Shown one piece after another: positions 51,809 through 61,587 of a stretch of DNA of 64,000 nucleotides (positions are counted from its first letter, which is position 1; every line of letters starts with the position of its first letter). The notes under the pieces were generated by a model. It was not told where the DNA came from and searched no databases. It saw only the letters and a list, made by a program, of their open reading frames with translations. Source of the DNA: Aliitabrizicola sp041905595 (GTDB lineage: Bacteria > Pseudomonadota > Alphaproteobacteria > Rhodobacterales > Rhodobacteraceae); the NCBI GenBank assembly GCA_041905595.1, contig JAYRKT010000004.1, positions 106,000 to 169,999 on the forward strand. Direction: 5' to 3'. A program made the position numbers and the translations under genes.

Positions 51809-53625
51809 GCAACCTTGCCGCCCTGCCTCGAGATTTCGACACGCTGCTCGCAAAAGTTCCTGAAGGATTTTCAGTTTCTGAGCGGGTTGTTGAACCGGTA
51901 GCGATCCTCTCCCGCGTATCTGGGAAGATGTCCGTGGCGCTGGGCGGCAAGCGAATGGTTCGTGGGGAAGTTCGGCTGATCGAGGCGCCGTCGATTTCGC
52001 ATGCTTGGATTGCGGACGGCGCAATCCTACGCCCCTTGCCCAAGGACGCTCCGGGCTTGGTCGCAAAATGCCTTGGTGACCAAGCCCCGGACGACATTTC
52101 ATACGCCACGGCGATCAGGCTACTGCGATCACCACCCGAGGGCCTCGAAATCGAGGCCGCACTCGATCTCTTGCACTCGGGCAAGATCGCCGCCGAGGAA
52201 TTGCCGCCCGAGATCCACATTCCCGGTCTACATGCCGACCTCTTCCCCTACCAGGCACGGGGCGTCCGATGGATGTGGGAAACGGTCAATAGGACTGGCG
52301 GTTTGATCCTTGCGGACGAGATGGGCCTCGGCAAGACGCTTCAGATCATCGCACTCCTGCTGATGGATCCACCGGAGAACGCCGCACCGGCCCTGATCGT
52401 TTGTCCGACCAGCCTCATCGCGAACTGGGTGCGCGAGTTCGGCAAGTTCGCGCCCAGCCTCTCGCTGATGGTTCACAGGGGAACCCATCGTGCCGGAATC
52501 TACCGTGACCTACAGGTCGCATCTGTGGTGATCACCACCTACGAGACGATGGTGAACGACATTTCGATCTTCTCGTCCTTCGAATGGGCATGGGTGATCT
52601 GCGACGAGGCTCAGGCCATCAAGAACCCCCACTCCAACCGTCGGCAGGCAATTGTGACGATCCCCCGCCGCAAGTCGATACCCATGACCGGCACCCCGGT
52701 CGAGAATACCCTGATGGACCTGTGGTCGTTGGCCGATTTCGCAATCCCGGGCATGCTCGGGGACAGAACCATCTTCGAAGTCGAGTTCCCCGACACGCTC
52801 GAGGCCGGACAGGCACTTGGCCGCTTGACCGATCCAATCATCCTGAAAAGGCGAGTGCGTGATGTCGCCGCCGATCTTCCGGATCGCATCGACATCGATC
52901 TGCCGTTGGAACTCGATGATGGTCTGGCCCAGCATTACGACAACGTCCGCGAGGCTACGCTGGAAAAATATCCGGTCGCGGGCGCCCTCGTCGCGACCCT
53001 GCAGCTTCAGCTGGTCTGCGCGCACCCTTGGCTCAGGACTCCGGATGCGGCGCTGGTCGATTGGGACGACGCCAAGATCGTTTCCCGTGAGGACCTACCT
53101 CTACTTACTCCGAAGCTCGAACGAACTGTCGAACTCCTTCGGGAGGCATTTGCGAATGGCCGGAAGGTCATCGTCTTTGCTCTGTTCAATCGGATCGGTG
53201 ACCTGATCCGGACTGCCAGCAAGGACTTTGCCGAAACGTATTGGGGAGCGATCAACGGATCGACCCCGCAGGATGACCGCCAGACCATCATCGATGAATT
53301 CTCGGCCCACGATGGTGCCGCATGCCTGATCCTGAATCCGAAAGCGGCAGGGGCGGGCCTGAACATCACTGCAGCAACCGTCGTGGTCCATTTCACCCCA
53401 GTCTGGAACCCTGCCCTCGAAGCTCAGGCAAGCGCGAGGGCGCATCGGCGTGGCCAAACCGAACCAGTCACGGTCTACCGCCTCTTCTATAAGGACACGG
53501 TGGAGGAGGTGATGATCGAACGCTCAGCCTGGAAGAGCGACCTTGCCAACGAAACCGTCCCGGTTTCCAGTCGGGACGCACAGGACATCAGGCGCGCCCT
53601 CGCCATCAGCCCGGTAAAGCCATGA
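51805..53625 (+). CDS. SNF2-family helicase/translocase
   Basis: 606 residues overlapping the HNH gene by four bases. Motif I is LILADEMGLGKTLQIIALLL (about residue 170-190), Ia is LIVCPTSLIANWVREF, II is WAWVICDEAQAIKNPHSNRR with DEAQ, III is SIPMTGTPVENTLMDLWSLA, and V/VI are LNPKAAGAGLNITAATVVVH and ARAHRRGQTEPVTVYRLFYK. Motors of this type move along double-stranded DNA without unwinding. About 150 residues at the N-terminus are unique. It probably drives DNA translocation for the nuclease. Confidence 0.92.
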   Translation: MSNLAALPRDFDTLLAKVPEGFSVSERVVEPVAILSRVSGKMSVALGGKRMVRGEVRLIEAPSISHAWIADGAILRPLPKDAPGLVAKCLGDQAPDDISYATAIRLLRSPPEGLEIEAALDLLHSGKIAAEELPPEIHIPGLHADLFPYQARGVRWMWETVNRTGGLILADEMGLGKTLQIIALLLMDPPENAAPALIVCPTSLIANWVREFGKFAPSLSLMVHRGTHRAGIYRDLQVASVVITTYETMVNDISIFSSFEWAWVICDEAQAIKNPHSNRRQAIVTIPRRKSIPMTGTPVENTLMDLWSLADFAIPGMLGDRTIFEVEFPDTLEAGQALGRLTDPIILKRRVRDVAADLPDRIDIDLPLELDDGLAQHYDNVREATLEKYPVAGALVATLQLQLVCAHPWLRTPDAALVDWDDAKIVSREDLPLLTPKLERTVELLREAFANGRKVIVFALFNRIGDLIRTASKDFAETYWGAINGSTPQDDRQTIIDEFSAHDGAACLILNPKAAGAGLNITAATVVVHFTPVWNPALEAQASARAHRRGQTEPVTVYRLFYKDTVEEVMIERSAWKSDLANETVPVSSRDAQDIRRALAISPVKP

Positions 53626-54062
53626 CGATCAAAACCTTCATCAAGACCCTCAGCGCCAATGACGTCGGCACGACCGGTGGCCACATGGGGGGCATTCTGG
53701 TGCCGAAACGTGATGGCGAACTACTTGCCTTCTTGCCCAAGCTTGATCCAGCAAACTTGAACCCTTCTGCATGGATCAACTGCGAAACACCTAGTGGTCA
53801 GGTTCTGCGCCTTCGCTTCGTGTACTACAACAACCGAATGCATGCGCCAAATGGCACACGAAACGAATATCGGATCACCTATTTGACCAAGTTCCTCAGG
53901 GTGGAAATGGCCAACGCGGGCGATACTTTCGAGATTTCCAAGGCCGACGGGGCGGACCGTTACAAAATCAGGGTGATCCCGATGGGCGGCGGGTCCGACG
54001 CATCACAGGAAGACGGCCCTGTCAGGATCAGACTGACGAACGGTTGGCGGCGGGTCCACTGA
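53622..54062 (+). CDS. Free-standing EcoRII N-terminal (B3-like) DNA-binding domain protein
   Basis: 146 residues, overlapping the helicase gene by four bases. The sequence IKTLSANDVGTTGGHMGGI, LNPSAWINCETPSGQVLRLR and FVYYNNRMHAPNGTRNEYRI is the EcoRII N-terminal domain, which folds as a B3-like barrel and contacts CCWGG. The C-terminal nuclease domain of EcoRII is absent; the protein ends soon after the barrel. In this operon it is probably the specificity subunit that recognises the same motif the Dcm-like enzyme protects. Last gene of the six. Confidence 0.85.
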   Translation: MTIKTFIKTLSANDVGTTGGHMGGILVPKRDGELLAFLPKLDPANLNPSAWINCETPSGQVLRLRFVYYNNRMHAPNGTRNEYRITYLTKFLRVEMANAGDTFEISKADGADRYKIRVIPMGGGSDASQEDGPVRIRLTNGWRRVH

Positions 54063-54135
54063 ATGGGGCTTTCATCGCGGGCGTCGCCGAGCGAAGGTCC
54101 CACGTGCGACCGATCGGGCTCAATCGTCAACGCGT

Positions 54136-54160
54136 CGCCCTTTGTGCTCACCAAAGGGCG
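54136..54160. terminator. Bidirectional hairpin between the restriction operon and AIPR
   Basis: CGCCCTTTG and CAAAGGGCG form a perfect 9-bp stem with a 7-base loop, in the 137 bases between two convergent stops. It has no long T-run on either side. Confidence 0.55.
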
Positions 54161-54199
54161 CCCACGTGAATCACGCAACGGTGTCGCAGCCGCCTGACG

Positions 54200-56314
54200 T
54201 CAATGGGTCCGCACTTTGCCGGAGATCCTGATTCTGGGTGTCTCCTCATCGTCCACATAGCCCTCCTCGCGGGCACGGCCGAGGATTTCCACGGCGAGAA
54301 TGCATTGCCGTTCGGACGGCAGGCGGCGCTCCTGCTGGCTGCAGGCCTTCAAGATGCCATCATCCTTCATCGAGAATGAGCGGCTCGAAGCGGCCCAGTT
54401 TCGGAGCCTCCCCCAGAAGGCACTTCCGAGCACAATCACCTTTGACTGTGCCTCGATCCCGGAAATCATCGCTTCCTCGCGGCGGCCATCACGTTCGACC
54501 GCCTTGGCGTCCTGAGGCTCGATCAGAAAATCACCAAGTGCATCGCTGTAGTCGGCTTCGACCCGCGCGACCGAAGACCAGCATCCCTGCTTTTTCGCCC
54601 ATTCGGTGATGTTTCGGATGCCGCTGTCCGCTGCGGTAATCACGTCGGCGGCAGCCTGGCTGGCGGTGAGGAAGCACTGCATTAACGCTTCCGGGACAGC
54701 TTGGGCATTCCAGATCCGGTCCAAATCCAGCACCTTCCCGCGCTCCTCGATGTCATGGACCAGTTTTGCAATGCCGTAGGTCACGATGTTGGCCCGATAA
54801 CCGCCCGGATACCATTCCTGCCGTGGGACTGCCTTTTCCAGTGCACGGAAGATGATCACCTTTGCGATGAGACGTTTGAACCAAGTCTCGTCATATTTCC
54901 TGTCGCTGACGGCCCATGCCTCCCCGATCTCCGAAGCAAATGCTGCGAAATTCTTCTGTGCGCCTTTACTCACTGTGTCCGGTTTCATCCGGAACGAAAG
55001 CTCGACCTTGGCAAGGTCCGTCTTGGCGAAGAGCTGGGTCTTCGGATTTTCGGAATTGAAGCGTCTTCGATCGGCCCCACCCAACTTCGCCTGCTCCACC
55101 TGGTACTGTCCCCTGGCCCTTTCATAGAACCATTTCGTGTGCCTGTTCGCTCCGGGTGCGGGTGGCGCATAGACGCGGCGGGAATATCCCTCCATTCGCA
55201 TGTGGAATGGGTGGTTCGAGAAGAAGTCGGCGGCACTGACCTTGTTCTGGCTATTCGCATACTTCGAGATGTTCGGCACAACCTGCTCCGAACTTTCCGA
55301 AGGCACCACCGTCAGTTTGATCTGGACATGGACCCGGTCAAGGTTCTCGGGGCTGTGCTTCAATGCGGCATGCAGAGAAGCGGTCGTCTGGCCACCGTTG
55401 ACGATCTGCAGGTTCTTCGCGGAAAGGATGCGGACCCCGGCCCCGTCCATTTCGGTATCGACAGCGTCTGCGGTGGCGGAAAGCCCGTTGTTGTAGCTAA
55501 AGAACATCTCCGGTTCACTCTTGATCGTGTCCCGGATGCCCTCGTTTACCGACTTGCGGCGCGCCTGTATGAAGCTACGGATGTTCGACTCCAATAGGCG
55601 AGCGCCCCATTTGTCGTAGATTTCCGCCAATTGCTTGCCGCGGATGACAGCCAGATAAGAAGGCAGCTCTGAATCCGGACCCGAGGCCCGAAGGGCTGGA
55701 AGGCCCCCGCCGAAGTCTTCGGCAAACTTGACGACGATCTTCTCCTTGGAGCCCGTGGTTTCAACCATGTGAAGACGAGTCAGGTCCCAGATGTTGTAGG
55801 TCACTGGTATGTCGGAGATGCTTCCAGCAATAACGGCATCTGTCCGTGCGCTGTAGATTGCGTTTGTGACAAGGATCAACTTGACCTTGGTCACGGAAGC
55901 CCATGACTCGGCGATCATCGTGGCAACACCGAACTCAGGTGACTCGATGTGCAGTTGGTCCCGAAACTCCCGCCGTCGTGCAGCAGCGACGAAATTAACC
56001 AAGTGGCCAAAGTACTTTTTGGCATCGGCTGCGTTCAACGTGGGCTGCTGTTCGTCGTCGAACACTTCGCAGATGATCACACTGAGGACGCCGTCGGTTT
56101 CTCTGGGGTCTCCCCCATGGCCATCGATCCGAAGGGACTTTCCGGCGATCGTTCCCCGATATGCACATCTGTCGCTTGTCTCGATCTCCCCTTCTGCTTC
56201 GAGGGTCTCGCAAAGACGCTCGAATGCAACGTCTTCCAGTGGCAGATCTGACGCCCCGCACTCTTCCAGCAACTCGGCAATGAGCTCCTGATTAAACTCA
56301 ACAAGCGGATCCAA
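54200..56314 (-). CDS. AIPR-family abortive phage infection protein
   Basis: 704 residues with a TTG start at 56314, chosen because CAGGAG lies seven bases upstream and the product then begins MDPLVEFNQE. The AIPR core is clear: VNEGIRDTIKSEPEMFFSYN, NGLSATADAVDTEMDGAG and AKNLQIVNGGQTTASLHAAL, then VPNISKYANSQNKVSAADFF and RRVYAPPAPGANRHTKWFYE. AIPR proteins were first found in lactococcal abortive infection and often sit beside MORC-like ATPases and methylases. It converges on the six-gene operon and may be an accessory effector of it. Confidence 0.88.
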   Translation of the reverse strand: MDPLVEFNQELIAELLEECGASDLPLEDVAFERLCETLEAEGEIETSDRCAYRGTIAGKSLRIDGHGGDPRETDGVLSVIICEVFDDEQQPTLNAADAKKYFGHLVNFVAAARRREFRDQLHIESPEFGVATMIAESWASVTKVKLILVTNAIYSARTDAVIAGSISDIPVTYNIWDLTRLHMVETTGSKEKIVVKFAEDFGGGLPALRASGPDSELPSYLAVIRGKQLAEIYDKWGARLLESNIRSFIQARRKSVNEGIRDTIKSEPEMFFSYNNGLSATADAVDTEMDGAGVRILSAKNLQIVNGGQTTASLHAALKHSPENLDRVHVQIKLTVVPSESSEQVVPNISKYANSQNKVSAADFFSNHPFHMRMEGYSRRVYAPPAPGANRHTKWFYERARGQYQVEQAKLGGADRRRFNSENPKTQLFAKTDLAKVELSFRMKPDTVSKGAQKNFAAFASEIGEAWAVSDRKYDETWFKRLIAKVIIFRALEKAVPRQEWYPGGYRANIVTYGIAKLVHDIEERGKVLDLDRIWNAQAVPEALMQCFLTASQAAADVITAADSGIRNITEWAKKQGCWSSVARVEADYSDALGDFLIEPQDAKAVERDGRREEAMISGIEAQSKVIVLGSAFWGRLRNWAASSRSFSMKDDGILKACSQQERRLPSERQCILAVEILGRAREEGYVDDEETPRIRISGKVRTH

Positions 56315-56795
56315 AACTGAACTCCTGTAGGCAGGGCAAAGACAACATGGACGTTTTGCCTCGCGCCGAATATGAGACTATGTGCAAGCTCCGAAAACAC
56401 GCAATTCGATTTGCCAGTGTTTTGTGGCAGGTGGCACCAAACTTTTTGGTCGTCCGCGTGCCAATCCAATTGAGGTGCCTCGAACTGTAAATGCTTTGCC
56501 CCCTAACTTTGAGGCAAGGAGACCGGGATGGGGACGAGCACAACCACACCGACAAGTGGAAGCATTTGGCACGTCTGCCCTATGTTCTGCAAATGCTTAA
56601 GGAACTGGAGCCCTGCAGTGGACGTAGCAGTCCGGCGCCATGAGCGGGGCCGGAAGATCTTGCCTTCGGACGGTAAGGTGCTTGGAACCGGATCAGCGAT
56701 GTTTCAATGTGTTCGTCGCTGCGGCACTTTCTGCGTCAGGAGACTTCACCGCGCCAGACTGCAGCCTTTGTGTCGGTCAAGACCACAGGACTCAA
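56315..56795. other. Gap between AIPR and the next gene
   Basis: About 480 bases. It must hold the AIPR promoter, as the start of that gene is here. Plus-strand frames from 56528 and 56640 reach into the next gene but their N-terminal parts show little coding character. I see no RNA gene or repeat. Confidence 0.4.
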
Positions 56796-57383
56796 ATGGC
56801 CATGCGCTTCTCTCTGCTCGCCATCGAATATGGGTACATCGTGATCGGCGTTCGCTGCGGCGATGACGTCGGGCAGATCATTCTCAACGATACCTGTGAC
56901 GGATTGGAGCCCTTTGCGGATTTCACTCTGGCGCTCCTCGAGGGCCGCGACCCCGAGGCGGTAATCTGCAGCTATACGCCCACCAGGATTGAAGTGCGCA
57001 CGGCAGGAAGTTGGAACAACGTGCAAGTTACACTGGATATCCGTGGCGTGGAGCGGGACCACTCCTTTAGCGCGTCGCTCGATAGAAAGCACCTCGTCGG
57101 GGAATTCATCTCGCTCTGCAGGGCAATTGCGAAGCATCCTGCCTTTGACCTTATGTGGACGTGCTTTTCCAGTCTGCCGGATGAACCGTTTGGGACTGTC
57201 TGCGATGCGGCCGAAGAGGAGTGGGCACAGCTTGTCGCTGCCGGCAAGGTCGTCGACGATTTTGAGGCGGGGCGCGCCTTTGTCGTTCGCCGGTTGGTCG
57301 ACGCCCTGTCAGTCCCCGATGGCTGCATCTCTGCCGCACAGGTACAGCGGGCCATTCTAGAGACAGTGTGTCCCCCGGTCTGA
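56796..57383 (+). CDS. Unknown island protein
   Basis: 195 residues from the ATG at 56796, with CAGGA six bases upstream; an earlier ATG at 56640 would add 52 residues with unusual Cys content. No family is recognised. The sequence is acidic and soluble in appearance, with VTLDIRGVERDHSFSASLDR near the middle and an alpha-helical end. It lies between AIPR and the integration module, facing the same way as the recombinases. It could be island cargo. Confidence 0.5.
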   Translation: MAMRFSLLAIEYGYIVIGVRCGDDVGQIILNDTCDGLEPFADFTLALLEGRDPEAVICSYTPTRIEVRTAGSWNNVQVTLDIRGVERDHSFSASLDRKHLVGEFISLCRAIAKHPAFDLMWTCFSSLPDEPFGTVCDAAEEEWAQLVAAGKVVDDFEAGRAFVVRRLVDALSVPDGCISAAQVQRAILETVCPPV

Positions 57384-57470
57384 ACTCGCGTGAGTCGGCC
57401 GGCGGGCGCAACCAGTGCGGCGACCGGCTTCATGATCGCGTCTCCGCATGTTCAACGTATGGAGATCAGA

Positions 57471-58235
57471 ATGTCTCGCCCAAAGAGAACAGCACCAGCG
57501 GACTATGGCGTGCCTGCGCTCAGGCTCGATGAGCAACCCTTCAAGGTACGGGAACTGGCTAAAGACCTGAGCCGCTCAGGACTGACAGTCACTTCGCCCA
57601 TCGCGTTGTGCGAGCTGGCCAGGCGATTGAATCTCGCTGCGATCGCCCATTGGGCCCGCTCCGACCTCGCAGCGGCACCAACGGCCAGGATGCGAACTGA
57701 CGCGATCTCTGGCCTCGAACGAGCCGCGCGCAAACTTCTCGAACAGCTATCTCCGCGCGAACCCGGTGACTGGCTGGATCCGGACGACTACTCGCCAGGC
57801 GTCTCGCCGGAACTGGTCAGACTCCTCGCCGAGCCGCTCGATCGCGCCATGCGGGAGCGCGTCGAACAGGCTCGGCATCATCCTGATGGCGATGACGCGA
57901 CGATTACGGAACTGGAACTGTTCGGTACCAGCGACCCGGCCGATGTGCTGAGGATCTGCCTAGAATGCACGGCTCTTCTGGCCCGCGCGACGATGGACGT
58001 CCGTCATTCGGGCCAGTATGGCGAACCCGAAGACATCGGTCGGCCCGAGCATGCGCTGATCCGCACCTTGGGGCCGATCTTCCAGGAGACCTTTGGCAAG
58101 CCTCTCACCAGAACCTTCGATCCAATCACTGGCGAGCCATCCGGTCCCTGGTTCCGTTTCGTGGTCCAGTGCTGCCGGACCATCGGCATCGATGCAGCGC
58201 CAAAGACGATCGACGGCTGGCTGCGCGGCCGCTGA
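57471..58235 (+). CDS. Unknown island protein upstream of the integration module
   Basis: 254 residues from the ATG at 57471, with GGAG seven bases upstream. It is helical and charged: FKVRELAKDLSRSGLTVTSP, CELARRLNLAAIAHWARSDL, LLAEPLDRAMRERVEQARHH. The C-terminal segment GPWFRFVVQCCRTIGIDAAP and TIDGWLRGR is distinctive. I recognise no named domain. Its position before the excisionase-like gene suggests an island-borne accessory protein. Confidence 0.6.
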   Translation: MSRPKRTAPADYGVPALRLDEQPFKVRELAKDLSRSGLTVTSPIALCELARRLNLAAIAHWARSDLAAAPTARMRTDAISGLERAARKLLEQLSPREPGDWLDPDDYSPGVSPELVRLLAEPLDRAMRERVEQARHHPDGDDATITELELFGTSDPADVLRICLECTALLARATMDVRHSGQYGEPEDIGRPEHALIRTLGPIFQETFGKPLTRTFDPITGEPSGPWFRFVVQCCRTIGIDAAPKTIDGWLRGR

Positions 58236-58319
58236 AGCGGTCCATGTGGGCAACCGGTTTCAGAATAAGTCCAAGTTGCCCATGTGACGGTCGCCCGGCC
58301 TGTCCCCAATGTGACCGGC

Positions 58320-58499
58320 ATGGACCCGAAGAACCACCACGCCTCCAACAGACGCGACGCCAAGTGCAAGGCCTCGCCAGCGCTTGTCGCCCTGGCACGC
58401 CTCCTGGCGCGCCAGGCGGTGCGTGAGGCGCTCAGGACGGGTCCGACCCTGCAAACGGAGAGACCCGATGACACAGCGAATGAGCACGACCAGGACTAG
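58320..58499 (+). CDS. Small unknown protein preceding the excisionase-like gene
   Basis: 59 residues from the ATG at 58320. The basic helix SPALVALARLLARQAVREAL is typical of short proteins that I have seen next to recombinases in alphaproteobacterial islands. The stop lies 31 bases inside the next gene in another frame. No clear ribosome site is present, so the call is weak. Confidence 0.4.
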   Translation: MDPKNHHASNRRDAKCKASPALVALARLLARQAVREALRTGPTLQTERPDDTANEHDQD

Positions 58500-58677
58500 A
58501 CCCCTCCTCACCATTGCCGAGATCGCCGAGCGCGACCGCTGCTCGGTCAAAACGGTCCGGCGCGCCATTGCCGCAGGGCTCCTCGAGAGCATCCGGATCG
58601 GCCCCGGCGGCCGGGCCATCCGCATCTCCGAGGAGGCGCATCTCCTCTACCGGCTGCGCCTGGCGGATCGGTCCTGA
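58468..58677 (+). CDS. Excisionase-like MerR/AlpA-type helix-turn-helix protein
   Basis: 69 residues from the ATG at 58468, preceded by ACGGAGAG. It is almost entirely a winged helix: LLTIAEIAERDRCSVKTVRR, AIAAGLLESIRIGPGGRAIR, ISEEAHLLYRLRL. Such small proteins bend DNA at attachment sites and favour excision, or regulate the integrase promoter. It precedes three recombinase genes in the same direction. Confidence 0.78.
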   Translation: MTQRMSTTRTRPLLTIAEIAERDRCSVKTVRRAIAAGLLESIRIGPGGRAIRISEEAHLLYRLRLADRS

Positions 58678-58835
58678 TGCCCACTCAAGTCCCTGTAAAT
58701 GCCTATGTTTCTCAGGTGTCGGGAAGAGGCACCGCACGCAACGGTGATCGTTGCGATCTGTGCTATTTCCCGATTCGGGCATGCCGTCCACTGCTGTCCA
58801 CCCGAGTCACCGCTTGCCGCTCAGGAGAGTTCCCG

Positions 58836-60533
58836 ATGACCGCTCATGTGCCTGTACCGCTCGACAGTGTCTTCGTTCCTCGCAGCCGCATGACACTCGC
58901 GCAATGCATCGAACGCCTTCGCAACCATCCTGACCTCTCGGCTATCAGAAAGCGTGATCTGGTTTCGGCACTCAACCGTCTGTCGTCGATCCTGCATCGT
59001 GCTCCCGATGCGATTCCCGCCGATCCAGGTTGGCTGCAACCCCGGTTGAGCAAGATCGAGCCTGCGGCCATCGGTCTTTCGCACAAGACCTGGAGCACAC
59101 TCCTGAGCAACGCAAAGGCTGCCTTCTCAATTCTCGAGATCGTGCCGCGCGGCCAACGGCTCAGTGATTTGTCACCTCTGTGGCGCCCACTTTGGCAGCG
59201 GCTCCTCCAGAGTGGCAACATCCGCGTGTCCCGAAGCCTGGGACGCTTTGCGCGATGTATGGACAATCTTCAGATCCCTCCAGAGGCCGTGGACCTCAAG
59301 GCCGCGCAAACCTACCAGCGTGCGCTGGAGGAAGCAGAATTGCGCGACAACCCGGAAGAGGCGATGTATCACGCCATGCGCGGCTGGAACCGCGCGGTGC
59401 GCGAGCTTCCCTGGTGGCCTGGCAAGCCGGTGGTCCTCCCCTCCCGCCTCAACGCATTCGTGTTGTCGCCCGAGGCTTTTCCCCCTGCGTTCCGAGACGA
59501 GGTGGCGCGGTTTCGAGAGCGGATGGAGGCACCGGACCTGCTTGACCCGGACGCGCTTGCCGAACCTCTCCGCCCCGCCACCGTCCGTCATCGCATCGCC
59601 CAGACCTGGCGGTTCGCCTCGGCGGCGGTGCATGGCGGAGTCGCGATCGAGACGCTGACGTCGTTCAAGGCACTGCTCGTCCCTGGCAATGTTCGCAAGG
59701 GCCTCGAATGGATGCTCGCACGGCGGAATGGTCAAAGCGGCGCGGCGCTTTCCGACATCGGAACGTTGATCCGCATTCTGGCGACTCATCTGGCCGACCT
59801 CAGCGCGGAAGACCGCGAAGGCACCATTGCCCTGTCCAAACGGGTCACCGTGCTAACCATACCCGGCATGACCGAACGGAATCGGGCGCGCCTCCGGCCC
59901 TTCCAGAATGGCGATCTGTTCCGGCAACTCATCGCCTTGACCGAGACTGTACCGCTGGGCGGCAGCAACAACGCATGGACTTCCAAGGCGGTGGCGCGGC
60001 ACGAGCTTCTACTCGCCATCCGGATCCTTCTGTTCTGCCCCATCCGGCGCAAGAACCTCACGGAGATCCACCTCGAACGGAATCTGCTTCGCTTCGGCGA
60101 CGGGCGGGTCTTCCTGCGCTTCGAACCCGAAGAGGTCAAGAACCGCAAACACCTGGAGTTTCAGCTCGGTCCTGATCTGGTTCAGATGATTGATCGCCAC
60201 CTCCAGGTCCGCAGGGCTTTTCTCGCCGCTGGTCATTGCGACTGGCTCTTTGCAAACCGCAGTGGAACCGGTCCACGCAGCGGCAACAATCTCGGCACCC
60301 AAATCAGGAAGCTTGTGACGCGGGAGCTCGGAGCCTCCGTCAATCCACATCTCTTTCGTCATCTGGCCGCCATGCTTTGGCTGAAGGCGGAACCCGGCAA
60401 CTACGAAGTGGCGCGGCTCTTCCTCGGCCATTCCTCGACATCCTCAACCATCGCCGCCTATGCGGATTTCGACCAGACGGGCGCGGTCGAACTGCTTGGG
60501 CAAGTGGTGCGCAATTCAGGCAAGAGGCAATAA
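58836..60533 (+). CDS. Tyrosine recombinase (large site-specific integrase)
   Basis: 565 residues from the ATG at 58836, with CAGGAG upstream. The catalytic domain occupies the last 200 residues: the first Arg in LLFCPIRRKNLTEIHLERNL, HLFRHLAAMLWLKAEPGNYE (H-x-x-R), FLGHSSTSSTIAAYADFDQT (second His and the Tyr nucleophile). The long N-terminus (about 350 residues) is helical and probably binds arm or core sites. It ends two bases before the next recombinase gene starts, so the two are made together. Confidence 0.88.
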   Translation: MTAHVPVPLDSVFVPRSRMTLAQCIERLRNHPDLSAIRKRDLVSALNRLSSILHRAPDAIPADPGWLQPRLSKIEPAAIGLSHKTWSTLLSNAKAAFSILEIVPRGQRLSDLSPLWRPLWQRLLQSGNIRVSRSLGRFARCMDNLQIPPEAVDLKAAQTYQRALEEAELRDNPEEAMYHAMRGWNRAVRELPWWPGKPVVLPSRLNAFVLSPEAFPPAFRDEVARFRERMEAPDLLDPDALAEPLRPATVRHRIAQTWRFASAAVHGGVAIETLTSFKALLVPGNVRKGLEWMLARRNGQSGAALSDIGTLIRILATHLADLSAEDREGTIALSKRVTVLTIPGMTERNRARLRPFQNGDLFRQLIALTETVPLGGSNNAWTSKAVARHELLLAIRILLFCPIRRKNLTEIHLERNLLRFGDGRVFLRFEPEEVKNRKHLEFQLGPDLVQMIDRHLQVRRAFLAAGHCDWLFANRSGTGPRSGNNLGTQIRKLVTRELGASVNPHLFRHLAAMLWLKAEPGNYEVARLFLGHSSTSSTIAAYADFDQTGAVELLGQVVRNSGKRQ

Positions 60534-60535
60534 GC

Positions 60536-61587
60536 ATGGGCCGCGCCCTGCCCTGCGTCGACTGGCCAGAGGTCGATCGTGCCCTTTTCGATGCGCTTTA
60601 CGACCGTGGCTCCATTCTCGATGGCCCCGGTCCGTTTGCAAGTCATCGGCCGGCAACGCGGCGCACCATCACCTTTGCCTATGCCTGCTGGCTCGGCTGG
60701 CTCGCCCTGCGCGATCCGTCGGCGTTCGGCGAAGCGCCGGTCTTTCGTGCAACGCCGGCCCGGCTGGTTGAATGGGTGGCCGAGCGCGGCGACCTCTCCC
60801 CGGTTTCTTTGTCGTCCATTGTCGACGCGGCTCTCAAACCGCTCTTCGCGGCCGCACCGAACCAGGACTGGTCCGCACAGCGGCGGATCATCGACAGGCT
60901 GCAACGGCGGGCCCGGCGCAAAGTCTCAGCTCGCAAGACCGGGCGCATCCGGTCGTCCGGCGAATTGCTTCGCTTGGGCATGGCCTTGGCAACCGCCAAT
61001 GCCGGACATCCGCCGGCCTCTCTGGGCGAAGCTCGCAAGCGGCGGGACGGCGCGATGGTCGCCGTGCTCGCCCTGATGCCGTTGCGGCGCCGGGCCTTTT
61101 GCGGCATTGAACTCGGTCGCCATCTCGACCCATTGCCGCCCTATCGGATCACCGTGGACCCCGGACTCAGCAAGACCGGCGCGGTCTGGAGCGCGGAATT
61201 GCCGGCCGTGCTGGCGCCGGTTCTCGACGACTACCTGCGGCATGTGCGGCCCTATCTTGCATCCCGCTCATCCTCCCCGGACTCCGCTCTCTGGCTGAAC
61301 GACTATGGTCGGAGGCTTGCGCCCAATACGATGACCGATCGCATCTCGGCGGTCACGCGGCGGACGCTCGGCGTGGCCATCTCGCCGCATCTGTTCCGCG
61401 ATGCTGCCGCGACGACGGTGACCAGCGAGAGTCCGAAGGACGCCCGCACCGTTCGCGACATTCTCGGCCACAAGGGCTTCGCCACGATGGACAGGCACTA
61501 CAACCATGCCAAAATGATCGAGGCCTCGCGCCGCTATGCGGCGATGATGGGCAGGACAATGCTGAGCAAGACAAGGGGAACCTCTCG

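Noticed and set aside
56640..56795. Upstream start for the unknown protein after AIPR
   Set aside because: The added residues are Cys- and Arg-rich and unlike the rest; the ATG at 56796 has the better site. It cannot be excluded.
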